NCBI GenBank assembly: GCA_963676345.2
Contig: CAXXTS010000006.1
Coordinates: 496,001-560,000, forward strand
Source: G963665925 sp963676345
Lineage (GTDB): Bacteria > Bacillota > Clostridia > Peptostreptococcales > Acidaminobacteraceae
Length of the DNA stretch: 64,000 bases
Direction of reading: 5' to 3'
Below are positions 1-8,342 of the stretch, one piece after another (the first letter of the stretch is position 1; every line of letters begins with the position of its first letter). Below the pieces are notes generated by a model. That model worked only from the letters and a program-made list of their open reading frames with translations, made no database searches and was not told the DNA's origin. Both the position numbers and the translations under genes were made by a program.

Positions 1-12
1 TTTGCTAAACAC
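1..12 (-). CDS. Possible 5' end of a minus-strand gene, cut by window edge
   Basis: On the minus strand a GGAGGTG ribosome-binding site (complement of about 18-24) lies 7 nt ahead of a GTG codon at 12-10, and the frame stays open to the window edge for the four codons visible. This is all the support there is. Product unknown; it could equally be a chance match. Confidence 0.3.
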
Positions 13-263
13 GTTTTCACCTCCCCCATTTAAATTTGAAGTAAAACCATTCCCCATTATACGCCTCTATTTTTGAAATGCAATCGAAATACATCATGGA
101 TAACGTTTTCAGATATTTTGTTTTTAAATATGGGTATTTAATGACTTTATGGAGAATATATATCAACATCCCTTAAAAAGCTGATATATCAAGCGTTTTA
201 GCATATGTAAAAAATAACCATGTGCTTCAATCGGGTGAGAATTTTCTGAAAAAGATGGGGCAC

Positions 264-292
264 TTTACGGGAAAATATCCCTATGCTATAAT
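264..292 (+). promoter_or_regulatory. Predicted sigma-A promoter of the MarR-family gene
   Basis: TTTACG (264-269), a 17-nt spacer and a perfect TATAAT (287-292). It lies 58 nt before the GTG start chosen for the regulator, which argues against the upstream ATG at 222 as the start. Confidence 0.55.
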
Positions 293-350
293 AAACGAAA
301 TTGATTATCAATTAGTTAGCCTTATAATGTGTTGGAAGGTGGTGAGGATA

Positions 351-812
351 GTGGCACATCTGTATAACGAGATAGAAATCATGCTGGAGCGGCTCTTTAC
401 AAAATTGCTTGCTGTCGATAGACGAGGCATAAAGGTAAATGGGAAGAATGAGAAGTTCAGCTTCGTAGATGTGATGGTTCTCAGAATGATTGGCCTCAAA
501 GACGATGTATCCATTTACGATTTGATTTATGAAATTGATGTGGACCGTGGTATTGTTTCAACGAGTATTAGTAAGCTGACCAAAGGCAAATATGTCGAAA
601 AGAAAAGGTCGCCACATGATGGCAGGGTCTTCCTGCTTAACCTTACCGATGACGGAAAGCAGTTGTTTGGTAAGCTCCAAGAACATGAACACGCCTTGGT
701 TGGATTTATCATGGAGAACTCGACCATAAACGAGCAAAAGGCTGTACTGAAATTCCTAAGTCGTATTAATCAGACCATGGTTGGAAAATACAATGTAGAA
801 GACAATGCATAA
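351..812 (+). CDS. MarR-family winged-helix transcriptional regulator
   Basis: Small DNA-binding regulator of 153 residues, normal for MarR proteins. The central part has the helix-turn-helix (EIDVDRGIVSTSISKL) and the wing ends in HDGRVFLLNLTDDG, which matches the DxRxxxLxLTxxG signature of the family. I start it at GTG 351, preceded by GGTGGTGAGGA; an in-frame ATG at 222 lies upstream of the predicted promoter and would add 43 residues unlike MarR N-termini. It is followed by its own terminator, so it appears monocistronic. The next gene is a Na+/H+ antiporter, a plausible but unproven target. The ligand cannot be read from the sequence. Confidence 0.85.
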   Translation: MAHLYNEIEIMLERLFTKLLAVDRRGIKVNGKNEKFSFVDVMVLRMIGLKDDVSIYDLIYEIDVDRGIVSTSISKLTKGKYVEKKRSPHDGRVFLLNLTDDGKQLFGKLQEHEHALVGFIMENSTINEQKAVLKFLSRINQTMVGKYNVEDNA

Positions 813-856
813 AGCTACCCCAATTAGAAAACGCTAGTTTGGGTGGCTTTCTTTAT
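811..856 (+). terminator. Intrinsic terminator after the MarR gene
   Basis: AAAGCTACCCCAA pairs with TTTGGGTGGCTTT across a short loop, followed by TCTTTATTTTTT. The stem overlaps the stop codon. Confidence 0.8.
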
Positions 857-1013
857 TTTTTGGGTAGGAGATAGAAAACGGTTTCATGACAAAAATTTAA
901 AAAAGGGATTGAAATTTCGTTTGAGAAGCATATAATTGGAAAACGGGTTCCAAAATAACCAGAACCATAAATACGGGTCACGAAATATCAAAATGAATTT
1001 GGGAGTGTGTATT

Positions 1014-2318
1014 ATGTTGTTGGATTATGATGTGCTAAACCTGATGTCCGTGATTTTCATTGGACTAATCTGTATCAGTTTTTTCAACGAGAAGGTTTTG
1101 AAATTGCCCGTTGAAATTGGACTTATGACGACTGCATTTCTCATATCCATGATTATTCTTTTGCTTGAAGTATTTGGTATAACAACCTTTGTTAACTTTG
1201 CAGAAGCCTTTAATAATCTGGATTTGAATGGAATCATCATGAACGGCTTTATTTGCTTTTTGCTCTTTAGCGGATCAGCCAAGATTAAGTTTAACGATCT
1301 GACACATGACAAGTATTTAATATCGTCTTTGGCGTTCTTTTCAACCTTTGTAGCGACGCTGCTTTATGCGTCAATGGCTTATTTTGTTGCAGGGTTTGTC
1401 GGAACACCGCTAACATTTATTGAATCTTGTATTTTGGGGAGTATTATTGCACCAACCGACCCTATTTCAGCTATGAGTATACTGAAAAAAGCGGGGTTAC
1501 CTGAGCGAATTTCACTCATTATGGAGGGGGAATCGCTATTTAATGACGGCATTGCCGTAGCACTGTTTGTAACATTTACGGAAATCAACAATGCAGTTGG
1601 TATTGATCCGACGGTGAGTTTTTTCCAAACCATAACAACCAGCATTTTCGGGGCCATTATCTTGGGGTTAGGTGTCTCCTTTATGCTATTTATGATTTTC
1701 AAATCTACAAATCAGAAACACCTTGAAATTTTAGTGAGTTTAGCTGCTGTGACAACATCATATGTGCTCAGTGAGCATTTTGGTGTATCTGGGCCTACTG
1801 CTGCTGTTGTCGTTGGTATCTTTTTTGCGACAAATATGCATAAACTTCATGAAGATAATGAAAGTTACTACACAAATTTCTATGTGTTTTGGAAGGTTAT
1901 TGACAAAATACTCAATGGTGTGCTCTACATACTTATTGGATTCTCCGTGCTCTTTTTACATCAGACGCATGGGTTTGTTGTCGTCTTCTTAAGCGCAATA
2001 GCAATGGCTCTACTTGCACGCATTATCAGTATTATAGGACCGGTCTATCTGTTCAGCAGAAACCCAAATTTGAGTCCTGAAAGCTATACAAAAGAGAAGA
2101 AAACAAAAGATCAGATTGCCATGACAAAACTCCTGACATGGGGTGGCCTGAAGGGTGGCATCTGTATTGCGCTTGCACTGGGAACGTCAAATTATTTTAT
2201 TGGCCCTAAGTATGATTTTATTGTGACAAGCACCTATGCAGTCGTGGCGTTTTCAACGCTGATTCAGGGATTAACGGTTAAGAAAATTTACAGCAAAGTT
2301 AAAGAGGATTTATGCTAG
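1014..2318 (+). CDS. CPA1-family Na+(K+)/H+ antiporter, NhaP type
   Basis: Polytopic membrane exchanger of 434 residues with about 12 hydrophobic segments. It carries the CPA1 signatures APTDPISAMSILKKAG and MEGESLFNDGIAVALF (the ND pair of the ion-binding site) and the late motif WGGLKGGICIALAL. It moves Na+ or K+ out against protons and supports pH and salt homeostasis at the cytoplasmic membrane. The start is placed at ATG 1014 behind GGGAGTG; the open frame extends to 936 without a ribosome site. There is no long C-terminal regulatory domain. The MarR gene upstream may regulate it. Confidence 0.85.
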   Translation: MLLDYDVLNLMSVIFIGLICISFFNEKVLKLPVEIGLMTTAFLISMIILLLEVFGITTFVNFAEAFNNLDLNGIIMNGFICFLLFSGSAKIKFNDLTHDKYLISSLAFFSTFVATLLYASMAYFVAGFVGTPLTFIESCILGSIIAPTDPISAMSILKKAGLPERISLIMEGESLFNDGIAVALFVTFTEINNAVGIDPTVSFFQTITTSIFGAIILGLGVSFMLFMIFKSTNQKHLEILVSLAAVTTSYVLSEHFGVSGPTAAVVVGIFFATNMHKLHEDNESYYTNFYVFWKVIDKILNGVLYILIGFSVLFLHQTHGFVVVFLSAIAMALLARIISIIGPVYLFSRNPNLSPESYTKEKKTKDQIAMTKLLTWGGLKGGICIALALGTSNYFIGPKYDFIVTSTYAVVAFSTLIQGLTVKKIYSKVKEDLC

Positions 2319-2383
2319 CGCCTAAATAGGTCTAAGACTGTAAATGAAATTGAGTCACAAGTTGAAAATAGTGACAATACAAG

Positions 2384-2422
2384 TAAAAGATCCATTTGCT
2401 ATTTAGCAGTGGATCTTTTTTA
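2384..2422 (+). terminator. Intrinsic terminator after the antiporter gene
   Basis: AAAGATCCA pairs with TGGATCTTTT, with an inner TGCT/AGCA stem, and runs into six T. Confidence 0.85.
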
Positions 2423-2485
2423 GTTTAGGTAAGAGCAAGAAAATATTGGGCACCTCTGGTTGCTTGTTGTGCTTAGTGAAGTGTG

Positions 2486-2898
2486 CAGAGAGCACTGTGC
2501 AATCTTCGATTGCCCTAGTTGTTAGATGCGCCATACGATTAGTTAAGAACAGCGCAGTGCAATCTCTGATTGCCCTAGTCGCTAGTCGCGCCATACGATT
2601 AGTTAAGAACAGTGCTGTGCAATCTCTGATTGCCCTAGTCGCTAGTCGCGCCATACGATTAGTTAAGAACAGCACTGTGCAATCTCCGATTGCCCTAGTC
2701 GCTAGTCGCGCCTAATGATTAGTTAAGAGCAGCACTGTGCAATCTTCGATTGTCCATGATAGCTAGTCGCGCTTAATGATTAGTTAAGAACAGCACTGTG
2801 CAATCTCTGATTGCCCATGATAGCTAGTCGCGCCTAATGATTAGTTAAGAACAGCACTGTGCAATCTCCGATTGCCCAAGTCGCTAGTCGCGACTAAT
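2486..2898 (-). repeat. Tandem repeat array, locus 1 of a dispersed hairpin family
   Basis: About seven head-to-tail units with a 60-61 bp period. Read on the minus strand each unit contains CGCGACTAGC, then GGGCAATC-NNA-GATTGCAC, which forms a 6-bp stem with a 3-nt loop. The minus-strand units match the arrays near 6.2, 11.5 and 41.1 kb. Open frames across the array on both strands are repeat artefacts with no ribosome site. The outermost unit (near 2489) is the most diverged. Confidence 0.9.
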
Positions 2899-2964
2899 AG
2901 CCAATAATAAAGAAATGGAGACATTCATGTTCACATGAATGTCTCCATTTCTTTATTATTGGCT
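2899..2964 (-). repeat. Locus-specific perfect hairpin, locus 1
   Basis: A perfect inverted repeat with 32-nt arms (2899-2930 and 2933-2964) and a 2-nt loop, 66 nt in total. It sits between the array and the 20-nt head (2965-2984). The arm sequence is unrelated to the hairpins in the other three loci, although position and total length are the same. Confidence 0.95.
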
Positions 2965-2984
2965 GCTGTTCTTTGTCTTTTACG
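2965..2984 (-). repeat. Conserved 20-nt head of repeat element, locus 1
   Basis: On the minus strand reads CGTAAAAGACAAAGAACAGC, a diverged copy of the head at 6146, 11461 and 41004. It begins a few bases after the ferredoxin terminator T-run, in the ferredoxin gene's orientation. Confidence 0.8.
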
Positions 2985-2988
2985 CAAA

Positions 2989-3017
2989 GAAAAAGAGCTG
3001 TAAAAACAGCTCTTTTT
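2989..3017 (-). terminator. Intrinsic terminator of the ferredoxin gene
   Basis: AAAGAGCTG and CAGCTCTTT form a stem around a five-base loop with T-runs on both sides, so it could work in both directions. It serves the minus-strand ferredoxin. Confidence 0.85.
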
Positions 3018-3054
3018 TAGATCAAACTTAATTTCCGGCAGAACCGGCTCCAAC

Positions 3055-3225
3055 TTACTTAGGTACTGGAGCGTCTACTGGACAAACGTTAGCGCAAGCG
3101 CCACAGTCGATGCAAGCACCTTCGTCGATAGTGTAGATGCTGTCACCAGCAGAGATACAGCTAACTGGGCACTCAGGCTCGCAAGCGCCACAAGAGATAC
3201 ATGAATCATTAATTACGTATGCCAT
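3055..3225 (-). CDS. 2[4Fe-4S] clostridial-type ferredoxin
   Basis: A 56-residue soluble electron carrier. Two CxxCxxCxxxCP clusters are visible: CISCGACEPECP near residues 9-20 and CIDCGACANVCP near residues 38-49, the exact arrangement of bacterial 8Fe ferredoxins. It would shuttle low-potential electrons between fermentation oxidoreductases and hydrogenase or Rnf-type complexes, none of which lies in this window. GGAGGAAATTATT stands ahead of the ATG, and a promoter and terminator flank it, so it is a single-gene unit. Its even use of GCT, GGT and GAC codons suggests high expression. Confidence 0.95.
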   Translation of the reverse strand: MAYVINDSCISCGACEPECPVSCISAGDSIYTIDEGACIDCGACANVCPVDAPVPK

Positions 3226-3297
3226 AATAATTTCCTCCTTAAGAAAATAAAAATATGTAGTTTCTTCGTTCAGCGGTTAATGAATAACCTCATGTGC

Positions 3298-3326
3298 ATT
3301 ATACCCAATGATTTTTTTTGAAACAA
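3298..3326 (-). promoter_or_regulatory. Predicted sigma-A promoter of the ferredoxin gene
   Basis: On the minus strand TTGTTT, a 17-nt spacer and TATAAT, about 70 nt ahead of the ATG. Confidence 0.6.
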
Positions 3327-3471
3327 TTAAAACCGATCAAATTTAGAAAAAAAACGCTAATGTATAATGATTTTCAATACAAAAACACGTAATTGAAATC
3401 AGTTATCAGTTAGTGTGGATCTTCAATGCTTTAGAGTGTCAAAAATTTACACAGCTTTACAGATTGTTTAT

Positions 3472-3499
3472 TTGTGCTCACGCAATATGTTGATATAAT
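3472..3499 (+). promoter_or_regulatory. Predicted promoter of the P-loop/Asp23 gene
   Basis: TTGTGC, 16 nt, TATAAT (3494-3499), 48 nt ahead of the ATG at 3548. The rest of 3226-3547 holds the oppositely directed ferredoxin promoter and AT-rich DNA with nothing else recognised. Confidence 0.5.
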
Positions 3500-3547
3500 A
3501 AGGGTGTTAATTAGACTGAAAGATGACCGATTAGGAGATATAAATAG

Positions 3548-4360
3548 ATGGAAGTATATGCACTTGTTGGTAAGGCAGGCACTGGAAAAAGCTATAGAGC
3601 GATGGGTGTCGCACATGAAAAGGAAATCGATATTGTTGTCGATGACGGTGTACTCATAAATGGTACACGAAAGCTTGCCGGAAAGTCTGCAAAAAAGGAG
3701 CAAACCAAAATATCTGCGGTTAAGCGGGCTCTCTTTTTTCATGAGGATCATAGAATGGAAGCTGTAGAAGCACTTAAAGCATTCAAGCCTAAGCGCGTTT
3801 TGCTACTTGGGACCTCTGATAGAATGGTGCAAAAAATTGCAGCATCGCTTGAGCTGCCTGAAATCAAAGAGATTGTTTATATTGAAGATGTCTCAACACC
3901 AGAAGAGATAGAAGCTGCAAAATTTCAGCGTATGCGTCATGGTAAGCATGTTATTCCACTTCCGACCCTTGAAATTAAAAAAGATTTTTCAGGGTATTTT
4001 CTAGATGCCATAATGGCTTTTGTACGCAGGCGAGACAAAGAAGTCGAGATTGGCGAAAAAACGGTCATGCGTCCAACATTTTCTTACATGGGTAATTATA
4101 CAGTGTCAAATAAAACCATCATGCAAATTGCCAATCGTGCTACAAAAAATGTCGAGGGATTCCATAAAATGAGTAAATTTAAAATTCAGAAATCTCATGA
4201 TGAAATTTCAATGGATATTGAAGGCATTTTTGTATTAGGATGTAAAATACCGGAAACGTGTTATGAAGTTCAAAACAAGGTGAAGACAGCTGTTGAACAC
4301 ATGACAGGTTTCCATGTAACACGGGTGAATCTTGTTGTAAAAAATTTATTTTTAAAATAA
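3548..4360 (+). CDS. P-loop NTPase-like N-terminus fused to an Asp23/Gls24 domain
   Basis: A 270-residue cytoplasmic protein. Residues 1-20 hold a Walker A loop (VGKAGTGKS). The first half looks like a small nucleotide-binding fold (a conserved KRVLLLGTSDRM strand near residue 90). The C-terminal third (about 165-270) resembles Asp23/Gls24 envelope-stress domains: an FSYMGNYTVSNKTIMQIANRAT start and a terminal GFHVTRVNLVVKNL strand. AGGAGA precedes the ATG by 9 nt. No partner gene is adjacent. Asp23 proteins in other Firmicutes are membrane-anchored stress proteins; whether this fusion binds nucleotide is untested. Confident of the domain calls, not of the role. Confidence 0.65.
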   Translation: MEVYALVGKAGTGKSYRAMGVAHEKEIDIVVDDGVLINGTRKLAGKSAKKEQTKISAVKRALFFHEDHRMEAVEALKAFKPKRVLLLGTSDRMVQKIAASLELPEIKEIVYIEDVSTPEEIEAAKFQRMRHGKHVIPLPTLEIKKDFSGYFLDAIMAFVRRRDKEVEIGEKTVMRPTFSYMGNYTVSNKTIMQIANRATKNVEGFHKMSKFKIQKSHDEISMDIEGIFVLGCKIPETCYEVQNKVKTAVEHMTGFHVTRVNLVVKNLFLK

Positions 4361-4539
4361 AACTAGAGTGTTTACAAACGAAAAATCATATGTTATACTC
4401 CATTTGAAGCTCGAGCTGGTCGGTGTTTTCTATCAGTTTCGAGTCATAAAAGTGCAAATATATACATAGAAAAATATAAAAATAAGATTGTTTGCAACTT
4501 GTAATGTTAAATCTTTCAAAAGTAAGGCAATTTAAGAAG

Positions 4540-4579
4540 AAATGGCTCATAAAATTAGAAAATACTGAAGCCATTTTTT
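4540..4579 (+). terminator. Candidate terminator in the gap before gdhA
   Basis: AAATGGCT pairs with AGCCATTT over a 21-nt loop, then T-rich. Within the 364-bp gap 4361-4724 there is also a GCCC-GTTTA-GGGC hairpin near 4640; no gene was seen there. Confidence 0.45.
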
Positions 4580-4724
4580 AAAAAAACTGCAGGAAAACGA
4601 TTGCTGACTTGCATTTGGCTTTGAAAGTCACATCGTTTTTAGCCCGTTTAGGGCAATTAGATAACGAAATCTGAAACTATCAGGTTTCCAATAATTAAAC
4701 CACATATAAAAGGGAGAGGTTCAA

Positions 4725-6071
4725 ATGACGTCTTACATTCAAGAAGTATTGGATCGTGTGAAAGCTAGAAACTCTAGCGAACCAGAATTTCTACAAGCAG
4801 TTGAAGAAGTATTCCACTCACTAGCTCCAGTTCTAGAGAAGAACCCACAGTGGGTTGAAGCAAACATTCTTGACAGAATGGCTGAGCCTGAAAGACAAAT
4901 CGCATTCCGTGTACCTTGGGTTGACGATGCTGGTAAACTTCATGTTAACAGAGGTTTCCGTGTTCAATTCAATGGTTCAATTGGACCTTACAAAGGTGGT
5001 CTGCGTTTCCACAAGTCTGTTTATATCGGCATCATTAAGTTCCTAGGTTTCGAACAAATCTTCAAGAACTCACTTACTGGTCTTCCAATCGGTGGCGGTA
5101 AAGGTGGTTCTGACTTTGATCCTAACGGTAAATCAGACGCTGAAGTTATGCGTTTCTGCCAGTCTTTCATGACTGAGCTATACAGACACATCGGTCCTGA
5201 CGTTGACGTTCCTGCTGGTGATATCGGTGTTGGCGGTCGTGAAATCGGCTACCTATACGGACAATACAGAAGAATCCGTGGCGCATTTGAAAATGGCGTT
5301 CTAACAGGTAAAGGTCGCCCATACGGCGGTTCTCTAATCCGTCCAGAAGCTACTGGATTTGGTATTACTTACTTCTGTGAAGAAATGCTTAAGCATGAAG
5401 GCACTTCTTTCGAAGGCAAAACAGTTGCTCTATCAGGCTTTGGTAACGTAACTTGGGGCGCTTGCATCAAGATTCGCGACCTAGGCGGTAAAGTTGTTAC
5501 TCTATCTGGTCCAGACGGATACGTTTACGATGCTGATGGTGTTAGCACTGACGAAAAAATCAATTACCTTCTTGAAATGCGTGCATCTGGTAACGACCGT
5601 GTTAAAGATTATGCTGATAAGTTCGGTGTTGAGTTCTTCGAAGGTCAAAGACCTTGGGGCGTTAAAGTTGACGTTGTTATCCCATGTGCAACTCAAAATG
5701 AAATCCACATGGAGCATGCTAAGCAAATCGTTGCTAATGGCGTTAAGTTCGTATGTGAAGGTTCAAACATGCCTACAACTAACGAAGCACTTGCTTACCT
5801 ACAAAAAGAAGGCGTTCTAGTTGGTCCTGCTAAGGCAGCTAACGCTGGTGGTGTTGCAACTTCAGCTCTAGAAATGTCTCAAAACTCTATGAGAATGTCT
5901 TGGACAGAAGAAGAAGTTGATGCTAAGCTTCACCAAATCATGGTGGACATCCATAACAACTCAATGAAAGCTGCAGAAGAGTACGGCTTCGGTTACGACC
6001 TAGTTGCTGGTGCTAACATCGCAGGCTTCCTAAAAGTTGCAGAAGCAATGCACGCTCAAGGTAACTACTAA
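4725..6071 (+). CDS. gdhA: NADP-type glutamate dehydrogenase
   Basis: Catalyses 2-oxoglutarate + NH3 + NAD(P)H to L-glutamate, or the reverse. At 448 residues it has the length of the hexameric class. It shows the N-terminal dimer region, the substrate-binding PYKGGLRFH, the catalytic-lysine loop LPIGGGKGGSDFDP, and VALSGFGNVTWG as the Rossmann nucleotide loop; this last differs from the GSGNVA type but fits clostridial members. AGGGAGAGG precedes the ATG. Codon choice is strongly biased (CTA, GGT, GTT, AAC), which marks a highly expressed gene. It is flanked by terminators. In a purine or amino-acid fermenter it can reassimilate released ammonia or oxidise glutamate. Confidence 0.95.
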   Translation: MTSYIQEVLDRVKARNSSEPEFLQAVEEVFHSLAPVLEKNPQWVEANILDRMAEPERQIAFRVPWVDDAGKLHVNRGFRVQFNGSIGPYKGGLRFHKSVYIGIIKFLGFEQIFKNSLTGLPIGGGKGGSDFDPNGKSDAEVMRFCQSFMTELYRHIGPDVDVPAGDIGVGGREIGYLYGQYRRIRGAFENGVLTGKGRPYGGSLIRPEATGFGITYFCEEMLKHEGTSFEGKTVALSGFGNVTWGACIKIRDLGGKVVTLSGPDGYVYDADGVSTDEKINYLLEMRASGNDRVKDYADKFGVEFFEGQRPWGVKVDVVIPCATQNEIHMEHAKQIVANGVKFVCEGSNMPTTNEALAYLQKEGVLVGPAKAANAGGVATSALEMSQNSMRMSWTEEEVDAKLHQIMVDIHNNSMKAAEEYGFGYDLVAGANIAGFLKVAEAMHAQGNY

Positions 6072-6114
6072 GATTAATCATAATCTGTCCTGACGGACAA
6101 TATAATATAACATT

Positions 6115-6145
6115 TAAGGACTGTCTTCGGATGGTCCTTTTTTTC
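6115..6145 (+). terminator. gdhA intrinsic terminator with UUCG loop
   Basis: AAGGAC-TG-TC-TTCG-GA-TG-GTCCTT followed by seven T. Repeat-element locus 2 begins within a few bases of the T-run. Confidence 0.9.
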
Positions 6146-6165
6146 GTGAAAAGACAAAGCAATGC
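6146..6165 (+). repeat. Conserved 20-nt head of repeat element, locus 2
   Basis: GTGAAAAGACAAAGCAATGC, nearly identical to the heads at 11461 and 41004 and directly joined to the perfect hairpin that follows. Confidence 0.9.
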
Positions 6166-6231
6166 ACGTAAAAATAGAGGAAGTCTTAGTTTTGCATGCA
6201 TGCACAACTAAGACTTCCTCTATTTTTACGT
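6166..6231 (+). repeat. Locus-specific perfect hairpin, locus 2
   Basis: Perfect 26-nt arms (6166-6191, 6206-6231) around a 14-nt loop TTGCATGCATGCAC; 66 nt in all. Arms start with ACGT and end with TT as in locus 3, but the 20 bases between are different. Confidence 0.95.
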
Positions 6232-6590
6232 ATATGGCGCGACTAGCGACATGGGCAACTGGAAGTTGCACTGTACGTATATGGCGCGACTAGCGACATG
6301 GGCAACTGGAAGTTGCACTGTACGTATATGGCGCGACTAGCGACATGGGCAACTGGAAGTTGCACTGTACGTATATGGCGCGACTAGCGACATGGGCAAC
6401 TGGAAGTTGCACTGTACGTATATGGCGCGGCTACGCGACATGAGCAACTGGAAGTTGCACTGTACGTATATGGTGCGGCTACGCGACATGAGCAACCAGC
6501 GGTTGCTCTGTGCATTGCTATAAGATGAATAGAGCTGTATATGGCGCGCCTAGAGACATGAGACGCCGACGGTTGCAAATCAAGCATATA
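6228..6590 (+). repeat. Tandem repeat array, locus 2
   Basis: Seven units of 47-48 bp. The first four are essentially identical: TATATGGCGCGACTAGCGAC, then ATGGGCAACT-GGA-AGTTGCAC. Units five to seven diverge (GCGGCTACGCGAC) and unit six carries GCAACC-AGC-GGTTGC, again fully paired. The last units include GTGCATTGCT, an inverted echo of the head's AGCAATGC. No protein-coding capacity is credible. Confidence 0.9.
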
Positions 6591-6607
6591 AATATCATTA
6601 AAGGTTA

Positions 6608-6637
6608 TTGATTTGCATATTGGTCTTCGTTTATAAT
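6608..6637 (+). promoter_or_regulatory. Predicted promoter of the cobT leader
   Basis: TTGATT, an 18-nt spacer and TATAAT, placed so that transcription starts just ahead of the cobalamin aptamer. Confidence 0.5.
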
Positions 6638-6669
6638 GTAGATAGCGTTATTGAACGCATACAACTTTA

Positions 6670-6830
6670 TAATTCTGAAGGTGCCCGTAGAGGGAGAATA
6701 GGGAAGCTGGTTAGATTCCAGCGCGGTCCCGCCACTGTAATGAGGAGTGTATTCTAAATGCCACTGGTGAAAGCTGGGAAGGTAGAATACATATTGAGTC
6801 TAAGCCAGGAGACCTGCCAGCAGAATGAAA
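6670..6830 (+). promoter_or_regulatory. Cobalamin riboswitch upstream of cobT
   Basis: Shows the conserved core: GGTGCCCGTAGAGGG, GCGGTCCCGCCACTGTAATG, and the B12 box AGCCAGGAGACCTGCC (6803-6818). A strong hairpin with a T-run follows at 6853-6898, giving a transcription-terminating expression platform ahead of cobT. High adenosylcobalamin would therefore lower cobT expression. Confidence 0.93.
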
Positions 6831-6852
6831 CTGAAATGGATTATGGTAACGT

Positions 6853-6898
6853 CCACGATTGTTTGCGCATGCAAGGATCGTGGGCTTTTATATTTTTT
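6853..6898 (+). terminator. Riboswitch-controlled terminator before cobT
   Basis: CCACGAT...ATCGTGG with an inner TGCGCATGCA, followed by GCTTTTATATTTTTT. Confidence 0.75.
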
Positions 6899-6957
6899 GT
6901 ATAAAGGCAGACGCGACCCATATGTATTGCCGCTGATAAACCAGAGGAGGAAGAACA

Positions 6958-8016
6958 ATGCTTGAACGCGTGATTCAAGAAATCCAGCCCGTATGTACAG
7001 AAACAATGGCAGATGCAAAGGTGCGGGTAGACGATCTAATTAAACCAGAGGGAAGCCTTGGTAAGTTAGAGTCATATTTTGTACAGTTGTGTGGTATTCA
7101 AAAGACCATGAAGCCAAAGGTAGAAAAGAAAGCCGTAATTGTTATGGCATCTGACCATGGGGTCTTTGAAGAAGGCGTGGCTGTGAGCCCGCGTGCAGTA
7201 ACCATGGTTCAGGCAGTAAACATGACAAAGGGATTAACGGGTGTATGTGCCCTTTCAAAAGCTGCTGGAGCAGAAGTAGTCGTTGTAGATGTAGGTATTG
7301 ATGCAGACATGAGTGGTACATCGGTTGTTCATAAAAAAATTATGAAGCACGGCAGTCATAATCTTGCAAAAGGTCCAGCACTTGGACATGAGAATGCTGT
7401 TCGAGCCCTTGAAACAGGTATAGAAGTAGCACATCAAAAAATCGATGAAGGCGCTACTGTAATTGGTATTGGAGAGATGGGTATTGCAAATACCACACCA
7501 TCATCAGCCATTGTTTCGGTTATAACAGGAACTGACCCTAAAATCGTAACTGGCCCAGGTGCAAACCTGCCAAAAGACAAAGTGCATCATAAGGCAGAGG
7601 TTATTCGAAAGTCTATTGAACTAAATAAACCCAATCCTAAAGATGGCATAGATATTCTTGCTAAGGTTGGTGGACTAGACATTGGGGGTATGGCAGGCGT
7701 TATACTAGGCTGTGCTTCAAAAAATGTACCGGTTATCGTTGATGGATTCATAGCTCTAGCAGCGGCAACACTGGCTGTGACAATCAAACCAGAAGTTAAG
7801 GGATACCTAATCCCATCACATAGATCCATGGAGCCAGGTGCAAAAATTGCATCTGAATATTTGGAGCTTGACCCGCCACTTGCAATGGATATGCGTCTTG
7901 GAGAAGGAACGGGTGCAGCACTCATGTTTGGCATATTAAATGCAGCAGTGCACATGGAATCAGAAATGGTTTCCTTTAGCGAAGGCGGGTTTACACTGCC
8001 GCCTGCTGAAAAGTGA
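6958..8016 (+). CDS. cobT: Nicotinate-nucleotide:DMB phosphoribosyltransferase
   Basis: Transfers the phosphoribosyl group of nicotinate mononucleotide to 5,6-dimethylbenzimidazole (or another lower-ligand base) to make alpha-ribazole phosphate for the cobalamin nucleotide loop. At 352 residues it is of standard length. It has the KPEGSLGKLE motif near residue 24, ASDHGVFEEGV near 66, and MRLGEGTGAAL with the presumed catalytic Glu at about 316 (Glu317 in the Salmonella enzyme). GAGGAGGAAGAACA precedes the ATG. The cobalamin riboswitch upstream supports the assignment. It stands alone; the rest of the cobalamin pathway is outside the window, so salvage or synthesis cannot be decided. Confidence 0.95.
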   Translation: MLERVIQEIQPVCTETMADAKVRVDDLIKPEGSLGKLESYFVQLCGIQKTMKPKVEKKAVIVMASDHGVFEEGVAVSPRAVTMVQAVNMTKGLTGVCALSKAAGAEVVVVDVGIDADMSGTSVVHKKIMKHGSHNLAKGPALGHENAVRALETGIEVAHQKIDEGATVIGIGEMGIANTTPSSAIVSVITGTDPKIVTGPGANLPKDKVHHKAEVIRKSIELNKPNPKDGIDILAKVGGLDIGGMAGVILGCASKNVPVIVDGFIALAAATLAVTIKPEVKGYLIPSHRSMEPGAKIASEYLELDPPLAMDMRLGEGTGAALMFGILNAAVHMESEMVSFSEGGFTLPPAEK

Positions 8017-8141
8017 TTTTCCCCGATTTTCAATAAGCTGAGTTTACAAGGGGATGGAAGTTAATTCCCGTGGAACGCTATTTATTAAGAAGATAAAATG
8101 CTTTTTTAATTAAGTAAGAGGCGTGATTGATACCAAATAAT

Positions 8142-8194
8142 AAGCCGGTAACTGTGATGTACGTAAAAAAGTGCACACGGATATCGGCTTTTTT
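8142..8194 (+). terminator. Terminator in the cobT-pucR gap
   Basis: AAGCCG pairs with CGGCTT, followed by TTTTTT. It ends the cobT transcript or belongs to a leader. The gap 8017-8342 also holds GGGGAT/ATTCCC and other short pairings, but no known riboswitch core could be confirmed. Confidence 0.55.
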
Positions 8195-8208
8195 GTATGT
8201 GTAAATAT

Positions 8209-8235
8209 ACATACAATGTACCAATTGTTGTATGT
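8209..8235 (+). promoter_or_regulatory. Palindrome upstream of the PucR gene
   Basis: ACATACAA and TTGTATGT arms separated by 11 nt, with an overlapping GTATGT/ACATAC pair just before. It sits upstream of a plausible promoter (TTGATA 8278-8283, 17 nt, TATTAA 8301-8306). It is a candidate operator, possibly for autoregulation; no known PucR site is matched. Confidence 0.3.
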
Positions 8236-8342
8236 TCATCTATTTAGTATATAGTAACAAATGAATTTGTTGTATTATTGATATTGTTATGATAATCTTA
8301 TATTAAATCTATAAAACCATACCAAATGAAGAGGGTGAAGTA

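Noticed and set aside
8030..8200. Remnant of another cobalamin riboswitch or other aptamer before pucR
   Set aside because: GTAACTGTGATG and a GGGGAT/ATTCCC pair are suggestive, but the B12 box and the rest of the core are missing.
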